DNA from: Yoonia maricola
GTDB taxonomy: Bacteria; Pseudomonadota; Alphaproteobacteria; Rhodobacterales; Rhodobacteraceae
Length of the DNA stretch: 64,000 nucleotides
Reading direction: 5' to 3'
Assembly: GCF_002797915.1 (NCBI RefSeq)
Contig: NZ_PGTY01000003.1
Location: forward strand, 248,001-312,000
Positions 62,193 to 64,000 of the stretch are shown piece by piece. The notes beneath the pieces are model-generated. The model made no database searches. It was not told the DNA's origin and was given only the letters and a program-made list of their open reading frames with translations. The stretch's first letter is position 1. Each line of letters begins with the position of its first letter. The position numbers and the translations under genes are program-made.

Positions 62193-63122
62193 ATGAGCGA
62201 CAACGCGATAGAAATTCATGGGTTGAAAAAGACCTATGTCGCCACCGGGCGCAGCCCCGCAAAAGAGGCGCTGAAGGGGATTGACCTTACCATTCCGCGC
62301 GGGTCTATTTTCGGGCTGTTGGGGCCAAACGGGGCGGGCAAATCAACATTGATCAATATCCTTGCGGGGCTGGTCGTGAAATCCGCGGGGACTGTCAAAA
62401 TCTGGGGCTTTGATCAGGATAAAAATCCCCGGCAATCACGCGCCGCCATCGGGGTGATGCCGCAAGAGCCGCATCTTGATCCGTTCTTTACCCCAGCCGG
62501 GTCTTTGGACGTGCAAGCAGGGCTTTACGGCGTGCCGAAAGCGCAGCGCAAAACAGCAGAGATCCTCGAACTGATAGGACTGACTGACAAGGCTGACGCC
62601 TATGCCCGCTCCCTTTCTGGTGGCATGCGGCGCAGGCTCCTGTTGGGCAAGGCACTGGTTCATTCACCCCAAATCCTTGTTCTGGATGAACCCACCGCAG
62701 GCGTCGACATCGAACTCCGTAATATGCTGTGGCAAAACGTGCGCAGGCTGAATGATGAGGGTATGACGATCATCCTGACGACCCACTACCTCGAAGAGGC
62801 GGAAGAGATTTGCGACGATATCGCTATCATCAACCATGGTGAGGTGATCATCAAAGATAGCACGGCCAATCTGCTGGGGCGTCTGGACAGCAAAACACTG
62901 GTTATCACTCCGGAAGCTGACACAGACTTACCTGTCCTGCCCGATACAATCACCGGCCAGAAACATACCGACGGCACACTTGCATTTACCTACAAAAGCG
63001 GCGCGACCCCCGCAGATCAAATACTGTCACTGGTCCGCGATGCCGGGATCACAATCAAAGACGTCAGAACAGAGGAAGCGGACCTCGAAGACGTCTTCCT
63101 GTCGCTGACGTCATCACGCTGA
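62193..63122 (+). CDS. ABC transporter ATPase of the ABC-2/NodI type, without adjacent permease
   Basis: A 309-residue ATP-binding subunit. Walker [10 protein letters not shown] is near residue 43, Q-loop VMPQEPHL near 88, signature LSGGMRRRL near 143, Walker [13 protein letters not shown] near 162, and H-loop THYLEEAEE near 197. The C-terminal 80 residues form the variable domain. Such ATPases drive ABC-2 exporters of polysaccharides, drugs or lipids, but no ABC-2 permease lies on either side here; it must use a permease elsewhere or act alone. GGGAAAG precedes ATG. Confidence 0.9.
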   Translation: MSDNAIEIHGLKKTYVATGRSPAKEALKGIDLTIPRGSIFGLLGPNGAGKSTLINILAGLVVKSAGTVKIWGFDQDKNPRQSRAAIGVMPQEPHLDPFFTPAGSLDVQAGLYGVPKAQRKTAEILELIGLTDKADAYARSLSGGMRRRLLLGKALVHSPQILVLDEPTAGVDIELRNMLWQNVRRLNDEGMTIILTTHYLEEAEEICDDIAIINHGEVIIKDSTANLLGRLDSKTLVITPEADTDLPVLPDTITGQKHTDGTLAFTYKSGATPADQILSLVRDAGITIKDVRTEEADLEDVFLSLTSSR

Positions 63123-63184
63123 CCCCTGACTTTCTTCGTCCATTCAAACTTCCGCCGGAGGCATCAAAATTTCTTCAATTTTGA

Positions 63185-63547
63185 TTAATCTTGCAGCATC
63201 CGCCCCAGCTGACGCCCGCCCAGAATATGCATGTGGTAATGTGGTACATCCTGCACGCCGTGCGTGCGGGTGTTGGCAATGCTGCGGAAACCGTCTTTGA
63301 CATCCGTAATCTGGCACACCTCGGCCACGGCCTGCATAAATCCTACCTGTTCTTCCGCCGAAGCGTCTCGCGCAAAGTGATCAAGGCTGACATAGGCCCC
63401 TTTGGGAATAATCAGCACATGCACCGGCGCCTGCGGTGCGATATCTTCAAAGGCCAGCGCATAGTCGTTTTCATAAACAGTCTTATTGGGGATCTCCCCG
63501 CGCAGAATTTTGGCAAAGATGTTCTGGTCGTCGTAGGCGTATTCCAT
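63185..63547 (-). CDS. HIT-family nucleotide hydrolase (Hint-like)
   Basis: A 120-residue histidine-triad protein. The catalytic HxHxH motif appears as HYHMHIL (about residues 105-111), preceded by HGVQDVPHYHMH. The N-terminus FAKILRGEIPNKTVYE and the VLIIPKGAYVSLDHF helix are typical of the Hint/PKCI group, which cleaves nucleoside phosphoramidates. ATG 63547 follows GAGGA; its ribosome binding site overlaps the stop region of the upstream gene, so they are co-transcribed. Confidence 0.94.
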   Translation of the reverse strand: MEYAYDDQNIFAKILRGEIPNKTVYENDYALAFEDIAPQAPVHVLIIPKGAYVSLDHFARDASAEEQVGFMQAVAEVCQITDVKDGFRSIANTRTHGVQDVPHYHMHILGGRQLGRMLQD

Positions 63548-63555
63548 GTCAGTCC

Positions 63556-64000
63556 TCAATCAACAAAAAGATGGGGGGTATCGGCAAGGGTGCGGGCGAC
63601 ATCTGATGAAACGCTCAGAAACTGCGCAATCGCATGGGCGTTTTCATCCGATGTAGCGCTTTCCTTGATACGGGTTGTATGCGCAAATTGCGCGTCACGG
63701 ATCGCATCGCGCTCGTAAATCATATCGTGGCGGATCGTTGGCAATAGGCGCTCAAGCGTGGTGTTGCTGGTCTGCGGGCCTGCCAGACCGACACGCCTCG
63801 CATGACCCACTAGATAGTCATCATCAAAACTGCACTCGATCTCCAGCATCCGCACTGTTGCCCGATCCGCAAAGAAATCAGCCATCAGATCAAGGCTGGA
63901 TGTATCGAGGCAAATCACCAACCGGTCACTATCATAATGATCAAAGAGCATCCGCATCAATGCCCGCCGATGACGACCACGCTTTTGCAAGGTGCTCTCG
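63556..64000 (-). CDS. Unknown protein, truncated at the window edge
   Basis: The last 148 codons of a protein whose 5' end lies beyond base 64000; no stop occurs upstream in frame. The segment is acidic, with a long region FDHYDSDRLVICLDTSSLDL and a C-terminal helix (ENAHAIAQFLSVSSDVARTLAD). It has no motif I can name. It ends just before the HIT gene and is likely in the same transcript. Confidence 0.6.
   Translation of the reverse strand, partial: ESTLQKRGRHRRALMRMLFDHYDSDRLVICLDTSSLDLMADFFADRATVRMLEIECSFDDDYLVGHARRVGLAGPQTSNTTLERLLPTIRHDMIYERDAIRDAQFAHTTRIKESATSDENAHAIAQFLSVSSDVARTLADTPHLFVD

Noticed and set aside
1-64000. tRNA genes, CRISPR arrays, insertion sequences and prophage genes
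   Set aside because: Looked for their typical sequences (T-loop GGTTCGA, regular direct repeats, transposase motifs) and found none convincing.

Overview
The window looks like a chromosomal segment of a Rhodobacterales (roseobacter-type) alphaproteobacterium. The evidence is the TrcR/DUF1013 regulator, the alphaproteobacterial form of prephenate dehydratase, the short SRP RNA placed near dnaX-ybaB-recR, the three-subunit glycolate oxidase GlcDEF, a zf-CHCC protein, and moderately GC-rich codon use throughout. I see no tRNA, rRNA, CRISPR array, prophage or insertion sequence. Gene density is high and most genes are housekeeping.

Layout. 1-5.2 kb: truncated hemF, a lipoprotein, a degenerate SDR oxidoreductase, rsmC-type methyltransferase, clpS and a secreted D,D-carboxypeptidase with a SPOR domain. 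5.2-11.7 kb: a LysE exporter and a yejABEF-type peptide ABC importer, all on the minus strand. 11.8-18.2 kb: membrane-anchored cytochrome c, pheA, an AT-richer Sel1-repeat gene, SRPBCC protein, nudC and a cyclic-nucleotide phosphodiesterase/nucleotidase. 18.2-23.6 kb: SRP RNA, rsgA, a protein phosphatase, a DUF202 protein, then dnaX, a small membrane protein, ybaB and recR. 23.7-29.3 kb: two unknown envelope proteins, a methyltransferase interrupted by a stop codon, trcR, a secreted RNase T2, a lipoprotein and an alpha/beta hydrolase. 29.4-36 kb: succinate-semialdehyde dehydrogenase, a secreted DUF1800/DUF1501 pair and a small outer-membrane barrel. 36.1-39.4 kb: an ECF sigma factor overlapping a VWA membrane protein, then an ankyrin protein. 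39.4-43.3 kb: serine hydrolase, a VOC/YafY pair, hydroxypyruvate isomerase and DUF1285. 43.3-51 kb: a five-gene MoxR/DUF58/DUF4159/VWA/phosphatase-like operon. 52.5-56.5 kb: glcDEF. 56.5-64 kb: a trypsin-like protease, Hsp20, GNAT, polA, zf-CHCC protein, an ABC ATPase without a permease, a HIT protein and a truncated unknown gene.

The parts most worth a second look are: (i) the ECF sigma factor coupled to a membrane VWA protein whose topology would suit a sigma-controlling sensor; (ii) the MoxR operon encoding two large membrane proteins with VWA-like regions and a lipoprotein of the endonuclease/exonuclease/phosphatase fold; (iii) the DUF1800/DUF1501 export pair; (iv) an in-frame TAA in an otherwise intact methyltransferase; (v) an SDR without its catalytic lysine; (vi) palindromes at the glcD, VOC/yafY, clpS/dacA and hemF promoters; and (vii) two very short ORFs with good translation signals. 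All functional names come from motif recognition by eye. No database search was run.
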